The notes under the pieces are model-generated. The model did no database searches and was not told where the DNA came from. It saw only the letters and a program-made list of their open reading frames with translations. From assembly GCA_040880065.1 (NCBI GenBank), contig JBBDJE010000064.1, positions 1 to 64,000 on the forward strand: a stretch of DNA of 64,000 bases. The letters run 5' to 3'. The position numbers and the translations under genes are program-made. This document shows positions 16,852-27,099 of the stretch, in pieces. Each line of letters starts with the position of its first letter. Within the stretch, counting starts at the first letter, position 1. This stretch comes from Abyssibius sp040880065 (GTDB lineage: Bacteria; Pseudomonadota; Alphaproteobacteria; Rhodobacterales; Rhodobacteraceae).

Positions 16852-17693
16852 TTTAGCATATGCGCGCGCAGCGCGTCATCAACCTCGGGGCGCTGGCCGA
16901 ACCAGTTTTCAAACCCCGGAACACCCTGATGCAGCAACATGCCCAAACCATCGACCACCTGCAGACCGCGGCTTCGCGCAGCCGCCAGAAACGGGGTTTC
17001 GATAGGGGTATAAACCAGATCGGTCACCAAAGCATTGCGCGGTGCGGCATCAAGCGCGAAGGGCAGGTCGGGCTGCCCGCTCATACCCAAAGCGGTAGCA
17101 TTTACAATTGTTTGCGCACCGTCCATCGCATCGGCTGAACGGTTCCAGTCAATCACCTCAACACGCGCCCCGAAATCCTCTGCCAAAATCTCGGACCTTT
17201 GTCGCGTGCGGTTTGACAGCAGGATCTTTGGCACGCCTTCGCCCAGTAATGCCGCAACAACCGCTCGCGCAGCACCGCCTGCGCCAATCACCAAAGCTGG
17301 CCCGCCTCTCGGCTGCCAGTCAGGCGCGCTCTGGTGCAGGTTCTGGATAAACCCGTAGCCGTCGGTATTATCAGCGCGCAGCGAGCCATCGGGCTGTATG
17401 AATATCGTATTCGCAGCGCCGATAAGCGCGGCACGATCGGTTGTTGTATCAACCAACTGCAAAGCGGCAATTTTATGCGGAATGGTAATGTTGAGCCCGC
17501 GAAAGCCCAGTTTTGGCAAGGTTTTCAAGGCCTCGGCCAAATCGGCAGGGCGCACCGACATCGGGATATAATGGCCGCGGATATCATAGCGTTGCAGCCA
17601 ATAGCCGTGCAAACGCGGTGATTTGCTATGCCCGATAGGGTAGCCGATAACCCCGGCAAGCTGTGGCGGTTGAATTTCTAGCGTTTCATTCAT
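16848..17693 (-). CDS. aroE: shikimate dehydrogenase
   Basis: AroE reduces 3-dehydroshikimate to shikimate with NADPH in aromatic amino acid synthesis. The 281-residue protein carries the substrate motif YPIGHSKSPRLHG (about 18-30), the catalytic Lys/Asp pair region NITIPHKIAALQ (about 68-79) and DNTDGYGF (about 108-115), and the NADP loop VIGAGGAARAVV (about 134-145). The ATG at 17693 overlaps the maf stop in ATGA (17690-17693); the in-frame codon three codons upstream is a TTG and less likely. Confidence 0.95.
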   Translation of the reverse strand: MNETLEIQPPQLAGVIGYPIGHSKSPRLHGYWLQRYDIRGHYIPMSVRPADLAEALKTLPKLGFRGLNITIPHKIAALQLVDTTTDRAALIGAANTIFIQPDGSLRADNTDGYGFIQNLHQSAPDWQPRGGPALVIGAGGAARAVVAALLGEGVPKILLSNRTRQRSEILAEDFGARVEVIDWNRSADAMDGAQTIVNATALGMSGQPDLPFALDAAPRNALVTDLVYTPIETPFLAAARSRGLQVVDGLGMLLHQGVPGFENWFGQRPEVDDALRAHMLK

Positions 17694-18289
17694 TGCTGGC
17701 AAATCTTCCTGTCGCGCAAAAAATCGAGCAATTCGAGTAGGGGTAACCCCAAAATTGAAAAATAGTCGCCCGCGACCGAAGTGAAAAGCTGTGCGCCGCG
17801 AAATTCAAGCTGATAAGCGCCAACTGTGGCAAACAAGTTGCTACCTTCGCTGGCCAGATAGTCTTCTAAAAACGCATCGCTAAAGCTGCGCATCACCAGT
17901 TCAGCCCGCCCGATATGCCGCCAGACCGGTCGGCCCTCGTGAAAAACCACCGCAGCCGAGAGAAGCACATGCTTTTGCCCGCGCAATCGTTTAAGCTGTT
18001 CGCGTGCCATTGCCAGATCTTCGGGCTTGTCAAACATCGCATTGTTGCAGACCAGAACCTGATCGGCACCCAGAACAATTGCATCCGGTCGTTTTTGGCC
18101 GATGCGCCGCGCTTTGGCTTCGGCCAGGGCATCGGCAATATCGCGCGCCGGGGCACCTTCAGCCAGAAGCGAGGCTTTGATGGCGGCTTCGTCCACGCGT
18201 GCGGGAGCGATTTCAACCGCTATACCGGTGGCGCGCAACATATCGGCGCGGGTTTGCGAAGATGAGGCAAGAATGAATGGCACTGTCAT
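17690..18289 (-). CDS. maf: Maf family nucleotide pyrophosphatase
   Basis: Maf proteins hydrolyse nucleoside triphosphates, including modified ones, to monophosphates and affect septum formation. The 199-residue product begins with the usual FILASSSQTRADML (5-18) and contains VLGADQVL (about 72-79) and the C-terminal region with FATVGAYQLEF and ISILGLP-like sequence (YFSILGLPLLELL). A Q replaces the commoner P/A in the SSSQTR motif, which is a usual variant. It is the promoter-proximal gene of the minus-strand maf-aroE-coaE-dnaQ unit and starts at the left edge of the gene-free candidate origin. Confidence 0.92.
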   Translation of the reverse strand: MTVPFILASSSQTRADMLRATGIAVEIAPARVDEAAIKASLLAEGAPARDIADALAEAKARRIGQKRPDAIVLGADQVLVCNNAMFDKPEDLAMAREQLKRLRGQKHVLLSAAVVFHEGRPVWRHIGRAELVMRSFSDAFLEDYLASEGSNLFATVGAYQLEFRGAQLFTSVAGDYFSILGLPLLELLDFLRDRKICQQ

Positions 18290-18646
18290 AGCTTGCTCTT
18301 AGCATAGTAGCCTGTTTTGACCAGCCTGAAGCGTAACCCCACCCTGTGGATGAAACCGGGGACAAGCAAAGGGAAAAGTCTGGTGGTTAAATTGTATTGT
18401 TTGACAAACGGCATACCATACCCGTTCTGCCGCTTGCTTAACCGCTGGTCAACAACAGGGGAGCGATTTTTCCACATTTTGGGACAATTGTTGAAAACCC
18501 GCGAAATCATTGCCGATTCAATGCATTTAGCTGTGAAATTTATGTGGAAAACCCTGTGCAAAACGTATGGTTTACGGTAATCCCCATAATTCATAGGGTT
18601 CTACAACAACCACTATATTTTTCTATATATTAAGAAAGAAGAAGGC
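18290..18646. other. candidate chromosomal replication origin (oriC)
   Basis: This 357-base region has no credible gene and lies between divergent units: maf leftward, hemE rightward. It holds DnaA-box-like nonamers, each one mismatch from TTATCCACA or its complement: TGTGGATGA 18345-18353, TTTTCCACA 18468-18476, TGTGGAAAA 18543-18551, plus a weaker TGTGCAAAA 18555-18563. An AT-rich stretch at 18611-18642, just before hemE, is a candidate unwinding element. The base composition is visibly more AT-rich than the flanks. In several alphaproteobacteria (Caulobacter being the classic case) oriC lies beside hemE, and parAB lie nearby as here. Promoters for maf and hemE must also lie within it. The assignment rests on context plus box matches; it is not proven. 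Confidence 0.75.
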
Positions 18647-19684
18647 ATGGCAGCGAAGATTGAAAAAAGCCTACTCCGGGTTTTGAATGGCGAGGTTCTG
18701 GCTACACCGCCGGTTTGGCTTATGCGTCAAGCGGGGCGGTATTTGCCGGAATATCGCGCCACGCGCGCCACTGCAGGTGGCTTTCTGGAGCTGTGCTATT
18801 CGCCTGATCATGCTGTTGAAGTCACGTTGCAGCCCATCCGCCGTTTTGGCTTTGATGCTGCAATTTTGTTTGCCGATATTCTGCTTTTGCCACAGGCATT
18901 GGGTGCCGAGCTTTGGTTTGAAACCGGCGAAGGCCCGCGCCTGAAACCCGTTGAAACCCGGGAAGATTTCAAGCGGCTCAATCCGGTCGACGCCATTCAT
19001 GACACATTGTCACCGATCTATGAAACCGTGCGCCGGCTCATTGCCGAGTTGCCAAAAGAAACAACGCTGATCGGTTTTGCCGGTGCGCCGTGGACTGTCG
19101 CGACCTATATGATCGCCGGTCGTGGAACACCCGACCAGGGACCGGCGCGGCGGATGATGTATAATGATCGTGCGTTGTTTGCCGACCTGATCGAACTGCT
19201 GACTGTTGCGACGACCGAATATTTGGCCAGACAAATCGAGGCCGGTGCCGAAGTCGTAAAATTGTTTGACAGTTGGGCCGGCGCGCTATCTGGCAGCACA
19301 TTTGAAGATTTTTCGCTAAAACCAATGCTAAAGATAGCCCGCGCACTCAAAGACCGGTTCCCGCATGTAAAGGTGATCGGCTTTCCGCGCGGTGTGGGCG
19401 GTGGTTATGTTCAGTTTGCCGAAAGTGGCGCTTTTGATGCGCTGGCGCTGGATAGCTCGGTGCCTGCTGCTTGGGCGCGTGATGTGCTGCAGCCCGCAGT
19501 GGCCGTGCAGGGCAACCTTGACCCGATGTTGCTGATCACCGGTGGGGCGCAATTGCGCAATGAGGTGGAGCGGCTAAAAGACATATTGGGCAAAGGGCGC
19601 TGGATCTTTAACCTTGGCCACGGCATAACGCCCGAGGCAGAACCGCGCCATGTTGAAGAATTGTTGAATATTATCAAAGGGTAA
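18647..19684 (+). CDS. hemE: uroporphyrinogen decarboxylase
   Basis: HemE removes four carboxyl groups from uroporphyrinogen III to give coproporphyrinogen III in heme synthesis. The 345-residue protein has the signature PVWLMRQAGRYLPEYR (about 22-37), ILFADILLLPQALGA (about 73-87), GFAGAPWTVATYMI (about 143-156) and VQGNLDP (about 286-292), all typical. A gaagaagg site precedes the ATG. It lies immediately right of the candidate origin and is followed by hemJ after four bases, pairing two heme-pathway enzymes. Confidence 0.97.
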   Translation: MAAKIEKSLLRVLNGEVLATPPVWLMRQAGRYLPEYRATRATAGGFLELCYSPDHAVEVTLQPIRRFGFDAAILFADILLLPQALGAELWFETGEGPRLKPVETREDFKRLNPVDAIHDTLSPIYETVRRLIAELPKETTLIGFAGAPWTVATYMIAGRGTPDQGPARRMMYNDRALFADLIELLTVATTEYLARQIEAGAEVVKLFDSWAGALSGSTFEDFSLKPMLKIARALKDRFPHVKVIGFPRGVGGGYVQFAESGAFDALALDSSVPAAWARDVLQPAVAVQGNLDPMLLITGGAQLRNEVERLKDILGKGRWIFNLGHGITPEAEPRHVEELLNIIKG

Positions 19685-19688
19685 TACC

Positions 19689-20144
19689 ATGATTGCCGAT
19701 TTACTGGCTGATGCTTATCGCTGGGTGCTGGCATTTCATATAATGTCGGTCATCGCATGGATGGCGGGTATGTTCTACCTGCCACGCCTGTTTGTTTACC
19801 ATGCCGAACGCGCACCGATTGGCAGCGAGCAGTCGGAAATCTTCAAGGTTATGGAGCTGAAATTGCTGCGGGTGATCATCAATCCCGCGATGATCTCCAG
19901 CTGGGTGTTCGGCCTGTGCTTGGTTTTCACGCCCGGTGTGATTGATTGGGGACAGGTCTGGCCATGGGTCAAGGCTGCGATGGTCATAGGCTTGAGCGGG
20001 TTTCATGGTTGGCTTTCGAGTAGGCGCAAGGAATTTGCGCGCGATGAAAACTCGCGTAGCGGCAGAACCTACCGGATGGCCAACGAGGTTCCCACTATTT
20101 TGATGGCCGTTATCGTCCTTATGGTAGTTATCAAGCCGTTTTGA
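19689..20144 (+). CDS. hemJ: protoporphyrinogen IX oxidase HemJ
   Basis: HemJ oxidises protoporphyrinogen IX to protoporphyrin IX in the penultimate heme step, replacing HemG/HemY in most alphaproteobacteria. The 151-residue membrane protein has four hydrophobic segments; the first contains the conserved His in AFHIMSVIAWMAGMFYLPRL (about 15-34), with further conserved VYHAE and the RSGRTYRMANEVPT segment near 120-133. It starts four bases after the hemE stop (ATG at 19689), so both are read from one transcript. Confidence 0.93.
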   Translation: MIADLLADAYRWVLAFHIMSVIAWMAGMFYLPRLFVYHAERAPIGSEQSEIFKVMELKLLRVIINPAMISSWVFGLCLVFTPGVIDWGQVWPWVKAAMVIGLSGFHGWLSSRRKEFARDENSRSGRTYRMANEVPTILMAVIVLMVVIKPF

Positions 20145-20172
20145 TTGACATTTAGCCACGAATCTTCATAGT
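20145..20172 (+). promoter_or_regulatory. candidate sigma-70 type promoter for rho
   Basis: A perfect -35 box TTGACA (20145-20150) overlaps the end of hemJ; a 16-base spacer leads to CATAGT (20167-20172), four of six matches to TATAAT. It lies about 75 bases before the rho start region. Confidence 0.4.
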
Positions 20173-20229
20173 ACGCGAACCTGGTCTTTCTGACCGTATG
20201 GTTTTCCCCTTGAAGTTGGAGAGCGTGGC

Positions 20230-20259
20230 ATGATCGCCACCAACAATGTTGATGTTTGA
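20230..20259 (+). other. nine-residue leader ORF overlapping the rho start
   Basis: The ATG at 20230 sits 7 bases after a strong ggagag ribosome binding site and reads MIATNNVDV before a TGA at 20257-20259. This overlaps both candidate rho starts (ATG 20246 and ATG 20252) in another frame. rho itself has no clear site of its own, so its translation may depend on re-initiation after this leader. Confidence 0.4.
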
Positions 20260-21535
20260 ACTTGATACGATCGAGCGTTTGTCGCTTGCTGAACTAAAAG
20301 CCAAAACCCCGTCTGACCTGCTGTCGATGGCCGAGCAACTCGAAATCGAGAACGCTGCTTCGATGCGCAAGGGCGAGATGATGTTTGAGATCCTCAAGGA
20401 AATGGCCGAAGAGGGTGTCGAAATTTCCGGCGATGGCGTGCTTGAAGTGCTGCAAGACGGCTTTGGCTTCATGCGCTCGCCCGTGGCCAACTATCTTGCC
20501 GGGCCTGATGATATTTATGTCAGCCCCGCGCAGATCCGCAAGTTTTCGCTGCGCACCGGCGATACGATCGAGGGCGTTATCCGCGCACCGGGTGAGGGTG
20601 AAAATTACTTTGCGCTGGTCAAGCTGACCCAGATCAATTTTGATGACCCAGAGGTCGCCAAGCACAAAATTCACTTCGACAACTTAACGCCGCTTTACCC
20701 CGATCAGCGGTTCCACATGGAAGTCGAAGACCCGACGATCAAAGACCGTTCGGCGCGGATTATCGACCTTGTTGCCCCCATCGGCAAAGGCCAGCGCTGC
20801 CTGATTGTGGCACCGCCGCGCACGGGTAAAACCGTTATACTTCAGAATATTGCGCATTCCATCGAGCGGAACAATCCAGAATGTTTCCTGATTGTTTTGC
20901 TGGTTGACGAGCGCCCCGAAGAAGTTACCGATATGCAGCGCAGCGTGAAGGGCGAGGTTGTGTCTTCAACCTTTGACGAACCCGCGACACGCCACGTTGC
21001 CGTTGCTGAAATGGTGATTGAAAAAGCCAAGCGACTTGTGGAATGCAAGCGCGATGTTGTGATTCTGCTGGACTCCATCACCCGCTTGGGCCGCGCGTTT
21101 AACACTGTTGTGCCAAGCTCTGGCAAGGTGCTGACCGGCGGTGTTGATGCCAATGCGCTGCAGCGTCCTAAGCGGTTCTTTGGTGCGGCGCGCAACATCG
21201 AGGAGGGTGGCAGCCTCACGATCATCGCCACCGCGCTGATTGATACTGGCAGCCGTATGGATGAGGTGATTTTTGAAGAGTTCAAAGGCACCGGCAACAG
21301 CGAAATTGTGCTTGATCGTAAGGTCGCTGATAAGCGCGTTTTCCCGGCGATTGATATTCTGAAATCGGGCACACGCAAGGAAGAGCTGCTTGTCGACAAG
21401 AACGAATTGACGAAAATGTTCGTGCTGCGCCGCATTCTTAACCCGATGGGTACAACCGATGCGATCGAATTTTTGATCAGCAAGCTCAAGCAAACCAAAA
21501 CCAATAGTGACTTCTTTGATTCGATGAATGCCTGA
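20246..21535 (+). CDS. rho: transcription termination factor Rho
   Basis: Rho is the hexameric RNA-dependent ATPase that ends transcription of untranslated RNA. The 429-residue protein has the N-terminal Rho_N helical region (LAELKAKTPSDLLSMAEQL near 14-32), the cold-shock-like RNA-binding domain (GDGVLEVLQDGFGFMRSP near 63-80), Walker A APPRTGKT (about 190-197), and the ATPase segment LVDERPEEVTDMQRSV (about 222-237). ATG at 20246 or 20252 both fit. It is preceded by a promoter-like TTGACA and by a short overlapping leader ORF. mnmE follows 32 bases after its stop. Confidence 0.97.
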   Translation: MLMFELDTIERLSLAELKAKTPSDLLSMAEQLEIENAASMRKGEMMFEILKEMAEEGVEISGDGVLEVLQDGFGFMRSPVANYLAGPDDIYVSPAQIRKFSLRTGDTIEGVIRAPGEGENYFALVKLTQINFDDPEVAKHKIHFDNLTPLYPDQRFHMEVEDPTIKDRSARIIDLVAPIGKGQRCLIVAPPRTGKTVILQNIAHSIERNNPECFLIVLLVDERPEEVTDMQRSVKGEVVSSTFDEPATRHVAVAEMVIEKAKRLVECKRDVVILLDSITRLGRAFNTVVPSSGKVLTGGVDANALQRPKRFFGAARNIEEGGSLTIIATALIDTGSRMDEVIFEEFKGTGNSEIVLDRKVADKRVFPAIDILKSGTRKEELLVDKNELTKMFVLRRILNPMGTTDAIEFLISKLKQTKTNSDFFDSMNA

Positions 21536-21567
21536 ACGGGTTGGCTGACAACGAGGCTTTGGCCGCG

Positions 21568-22863
21568 ATGGATGACACGATTTTCGCTTTGGCATCGGCG
21601 CGGGGCCGGTCTGGCGTTGCGGTGCTGCGTATTTCAGGACCAAGCGCACAGGCAGCGCTGTTGCAACTCGCTGCCGACCTTCCCGCGCCACGCGTCGCTA
21701 CGCTGAAGACCTTGCGCAAGGGCGATACGGTGCTTGATGAAGCACTGGTGATTAGCTTTCCCAAGCCGGCCTCATTCACTGGCGAAGATGTGGTTGAATT
21801 GCATCTTCACGGGGGCGCGGCAGTTGTCTCATCGGTGCTTGCCGCACTTGCCGCATTTGATGGCCTTCGCCTTGCGCAAGCGGGCGAGTTTACGCGCCGT
21901 GCCATGGAGAATGGCCGCCTAGATCTTGCGCAAGTTGAAGGTTTGGCGGATTTGATTGACGCGGAAACCGAAGTGCAGCGGCACCAGGCGATGCGGTTGA
22001 TGCAGGGTGACCTTAGCCAGAAAACAGCGCTCTGGCGCGCCGATCTGCTTCGCGCGCTTTCGCTTCTGGAAGCTTCGATAGACTTTGCCGATGAAGATGT
22101 TCCGGTTGATGTTTACCCGGAAGTAAATGCGCTTTTGCAAAGTTTGGTGGCAATATTCCATAAAGAAGTCAAAGGTGTAGGCGCTGCGGAGCGGATTCGT
22201 GACGGATTCGAGGTGGCTATTCTCGGTCTTCCCAACAGCGGTAAGTCAACGCTGATGAACAAGATTGCTGGCCGCGAAGTCGCGCTTACCTCTGACATAG
22301 CCGGCACCACGCGCGATGTGATCGAGTTGCGGATCGACCTTGGCGGGCTGGCGGTGACCTTGCTCGATACAGCGGGGCTGCGCGAAAGCGAGGATGCAAT
22401 AGAAACCATGGGGGTGGAGCGTGCACGCAACCGTGCTGATGCCGCTGATCTTCGGGTATTTCTGCTAGGCGATACCGGCGAAATGGAAGCTCTTGGCGTT
22501 CGTTTTCGTGATGGCGACGAGATCGTTTTTGCCAAAGCTGATCGCGCGCCAACTCATAGCCCGTCTGTTTCAGGGCTGACAGGCGAAGGCATCGATGGCC
22601 TGCTTGCGCGCATTGCCGAAACGCTGCAACACCGCATTGCGACGATTGGCACAGCCGTCAAGCAGCGCCATATGCTGGCGCTTCAACGGGCTGCTACGGC
22701 GCTGGAAGCCGCAAGTGAGCAGCTCAGTTGGGGCAGCGCGCATGCTGAACTGGCGGCGGAAGACCTGCGCGTGGCTTTGCGCGCACTTGACTCATTGATC
22801 GGTAAAGTGGATGTCGAACAGGTGCTGGATGTGATATTTTCCAGCTTCTGTATTGGCAAATAG
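21568..22863 (+). CDS. mnmE: tRNA modification GTPase MnmE
   Basis: MnmE works with MnmG to put carboxymethylaminomethyl groups on the wobble uridine of several tRNAs. The 431-residue protein has the N-terminal folate-binding domain (DTIFALASARGRSGVAVLRISG from residue 3), the G domain inserted in a helical domain with G1 GLPNSGKST (220-228) and a switch region IAGTTRD, and the invariant C-terminal FCIGK. The ATG at 21568 is chosen because it gives the family N-terminus; an in-frame TTG lies at 21541. Its stop lies three bases before the mnmG GTG. Confidence 0.96.
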   Translation: MDDTIFALASARGRSGVAVLRISGPSAQAALLQLAADLPAPRVATLKTLRKGDTVLDEALVISFPKPASFTGEDVVELHLHGGAAVVSSVLAALAAFDGLRLAQAGEFTRRAMENGRLDLAQVEGLADLIDAETEVQRHQAMRLMQGDLSQKTALWRADLLRALSLLEASIDFADEDVPVDVYPEVNALLQSLVAIFHKEVKGVGAAERIRDGFEVAILGLPNSGKSTLMNKIAGREVALTSDIAGTTRDVIELRIDLGGLAVTLLDTAGLRESEDAIETMGVERARNRADAADLRVFLLGDTGEMEALGVRFRDGDEIVFAKADRAPTHSPSVSGLTGEGIDGLLARIAETLQHRIATIGTAVKQRHMLALQRAATALEAASEQLSWGSAHAELAAEDLRVALRALDSLIGKVDVEQVLDVIFSSFCIGK

Positions 22864-22866
22864 GAT

Positions 22867-24737
<1,871 letters not shown>

Positions 24738-24738
<1 letters not shown>

Positions 24739-25367
24739 TGTTTAATGATAATACTGGCCGTGATCGGTTTCAGACTCTCTTTGGTGTTTCACGTGAAACA
24801 CTAGAACGGCTGGATATTTACCACGGTGAACTGGTCCGCTGGACTGAGCGTATCAACCTGATCAGCCGCGCGAGTGTTGCCGAAATCTGGCAGCGCCACT
24901 TCGCTGATTCGGCACAACTTTTGACCTTGGCAGACGGCCATAAAGGTCTGTGGGCCGATTTTGGTGCTGGCGCTGGCTTTCCCGGGTTGGTGATTGCAGC
25001 AATGGACCCGGCGCGCCAGATAACCCTCGTTGAAAGCGATCAGCGCAAATGTGCCTTCCTTTTGAACACCGCACAAAAAATGGGGCTCTCGGTAAATGTC
25101 GTTGCGCAACGAATCGAGGAGATCCCGCCGCTTAAGGCACTGGTCATTTCAGCCCGTGCGCTTGCCGCGCTTGATCAATTGCTCACCTATGCCGAGCGAC
25201 ATCTCGCCAAAGGCGGCATTTGTGTGTTTCCGAAGGGTATTCAGGCCGAATCGGAATTGACCGCGGCCCGCAAGGCTTGGCATATTGAATGTGACCTGGT
25301 GCCAAGCCAGAGTGACCCAAATGCAACAATCCTTAAAATCCGAGAATTTGCCCGTGTCCCAGCGTAA
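24738..25367 (+). CDS. rsmG: 16S rRNA (guanine527-N7)-methyltransferase RsmG
   Basis: RsmG (GidB) methylates G527 of 16S rRNA in the decoding region. The 209-residue protein has the SAM motif DFGAGAGFPG (74-83), the conserved WTERINLIS (about 35-43) and HFADSAQL (about 54-61). Residues 17-21 (VSRET) are encoded by the second perfect parS. Its start overlaps the mnmG stop; its end overlaps the proposed parA start. Confidence 0.95.
24785..24800. promoter_or_regulatory. parS centromere site 2 (perfect palindrome)
   Basis: TGTTTCACGTGAAACA again matches the consensus fully. It lies inside rsmG and encodes part of VSRET. The spacing to site 1 is 1,917 bases. Two perfect copies so close to parAB make a functional ParABS system very likely. 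Confidence 0.92.
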
Positions 25368-26190
25368 CCAGAACCGCCAGCGCCAAATTATTGCCGTTGC
25401 CAACCAAAAGGGTGGGGTGGGTAAAACTACGACAGCCATTAACCTGGGCACAGCGCTGGCAGCGGTTGGGCGGCGTGTGCTGATTCTCGATCTCGATTCG
25501 CAAGGCAATGCCTCGACCGGGTTGGGGGTCAATCAGGCGCAGCGCGAGCTGACCACCTATGATTTGCTGCTTGGCGAAGCGACTTTGGCAGATGTTTCTG
25601 TCGAAACCGTTGTGCCGGGGCTGTTCGTCGCGCCCTCGACGGTTGATTTGTCATCGGCCGATGTTGACCTTGTGGAAGACCGTAACCGCGTGTTGCGCAT
25701 GCGCCGCGCGCTCAATACGCCCGAAGCACTGGCCTGCGGTTATGACTATATTCTTATCGACTGCCCGCCATCGCTCAACCTGCTCACTGTCAACGCCATG
25801 GTCACCGCCAATTCGGTGCTTGTGCCGTTGCAATGCGAGTTTTTCGCGCTTGAAGGGCTTTCGCAGCTTATGCTGACAATTCGCGAGGTTCGTCAAACAC
25901 TTAACCCTGGTCTATCTATTCAGGGTGTTGTGCTGACAATGTATGATAAGCGCAATAACCTGTCGCTTCAGGTCGAGGCGGATGCGCGTAAAAACCTCGG
26001 CGATCTCGTCTATGAAACCACGATTCCGCGCAATATCCGGCTTAGCGAAGCGCCATCGCATTCGGTGCCAGCGCTCATTTATGATCATCGCAGCTCTGGT
26101 GCTGTGGCCTATCAAAAACTGGCCGGCGAATTGCTGCGCCGCCTGAATGACCCGATCATGCAAGAGGAAGAAATCCATGAGCAAACCTAG
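25321..26190 (+). CDS. parA: chromosome partitioning ATPase ParA
   Basis: ParA is a deviant Walker ATPase that binds nucleoid DNA and moves ParB-parS complexes, segregating origins. The 289-residue protein has the deviant Walker A KGGVGKTT (30-37), DLDSQGNASTGLG (switch I), and LIDCPPSLNLLTVNAM (Walker B region). The start is uncertain: ATG 25321 overlaps rsmG by 47 bases; GTG 25354 overlaps by 14 and would remove 11 residues; both give a complete ATPase. It overlaps parB by 14 bases, so the pair is co-translated. Confidence 0.95.
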   Translation: MQQSLKSENLPVSQRNQNRQRQIIAVANQKGGVGKTTTAINLGTALAAVGRRVLILDLDSQGNASTGLGVNQAQRELTTYDLLLGEATLADVSVETVVPGLFVAPSTVDLSSADVDLVEDRNRVLRMRRALNTPEALACGYDYILIDCPPSLNLLTVNAMVTANSVLVPLQCEFFALEGLSQLMLTIREVRQTLNPGLSIQGVVLTMYDKRNNLSLQVEADARKNLGDLVYETTIPRNIRLSEAPSHSVPALIYDHRSSGAVAYQKLAGELLRRLNDPIMQEEEIHEQT

Positions 26191-27070
26191 CCCCCGCAAA
26201 AATCTGGGTCGTGGATTGTCGACCTTGCTGGCTGATGTTGATCTGAACGCCGATACACCGTCGGGCACGCGCGGTGAGGGTCGTGCACGCGCGGCTGACA
26301 CCACGCTACCGATTGAGAAGATCGCGCCAAACCCCGACCAGCCGCGCCGCAATTTCAAACCCGAAGACCTCGATGAGCTTGTCGCCTCGATCCGCGAAAA
26401 GGGCGTTTTGCAGCCGCTTATCGTGCGGCCAGATCCGAATGTGTCTGGCCGCTATCAGATTGTTGCGGGCGAACGCCGCTGGCGCGCCGCGCAGCGCGCG
26501 CAACTGCACAGCCTCCCCGTCATCATCCGCGATTTTAGCGATTCCGAGGTTCTGGAAGTTGCGATTATCGAAAACATCCAGCGCACCGACCTGAACCCTG
26601 CAGAAGAAGCGGCGGGCTATCGGCAGTTGATGGACAGTTTCGGGCATACGCAGGAACAATTGGCCATCGTGCTTGGCAAATCACGTAGCCATATCGCCAA
26701 CCTGCTCCGCCTTCTCAACCTGCCAGACAGTGTGTTGGAGCATCTGCGCGCCGGGCGGCTTTCGGCCGGACATGCACGCACATTGGTCACTGCCGAAAAC
26801 CCCGAAACGCTTGCCAAACTCATTATTCAAAAGGGTCTGAACGTGCGACAGGCCGAGGCTTTGGCCCGTCAGGGGCAGGCGCCCAAAGAGAAACGCGCGC
26901 TCAAGCCCGCAAAAGACAGCGACACGCGCGCGATTGAAGCAGATTTAATGGCACATCTGCGGCTGAAGGTCGATATTCGTCACAGACCGGGCGGTGAATC
27001 GGGCGAGATCACGATCAGCTATAAATCACTCGACGAGCTTGATGGGCTGTGCCAACTGCTGTCGCGCTAG
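26177..27070 (+). CDS. parB: chromosome partitioning protein ParB
   Basis: ParB binds parS, spreads as a CTP-dependent DNA clamp and loads SMC. The 297-residue protein has the N-terminal RKNLGRGLSTLL (ParA-stimulating type), the IAPNPDQPRRNF segment, the CTP-binding GERRWRA (98-104) and ENIQRTDLNP (132-141), the HTH that reads parS (about 154-181, containing GKSRSHIANLLRLL), and a C-terminal dimerisation end. ATG 26177 is chosen because it lies in the parA end and starts the typical sequence. It is convergent with the gene ending at 27100, with only 29 bases between and no clear terminator. Confidence 0.96.
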   Translation: MSKPSPRKNLGRGLSTLLADVDLNADTPSGTRGEGRARAADTTLPIEKIAPNPDQPRRNFKPEDLDELVASIREKGVLQPLIVRPDPNVSGRYQIVAGERRWRAAQRAQLHSLPVIIRDFSDSEVLEVAIIENIQRTDLNPAEEAAGYRQLMDSFGHTQEQLAIVLGKSRSHIANLLRLLNLPDSVLEHLRAGRLSAGHARTLVTAENPETLAKLIIQKGLNVRQAEALARQGQAPKEKRALKPAKDSDTRAIEADLMAHLRLKVDIRHRPGGESGEITISYKSLDELDGLCQLLSR

Positions 27071-27099
27071 CGCATGCTGCCACTTTTGTGCAACAGGCT

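Noticed and set aside
18438..18452. CtrA-like box TTAA-N7-TCAA in the candidate origin
   Set aside because: One mismatch and isolated; such short AT motifs are expected in an AT-rich gap, so I do not claim CtrA control.
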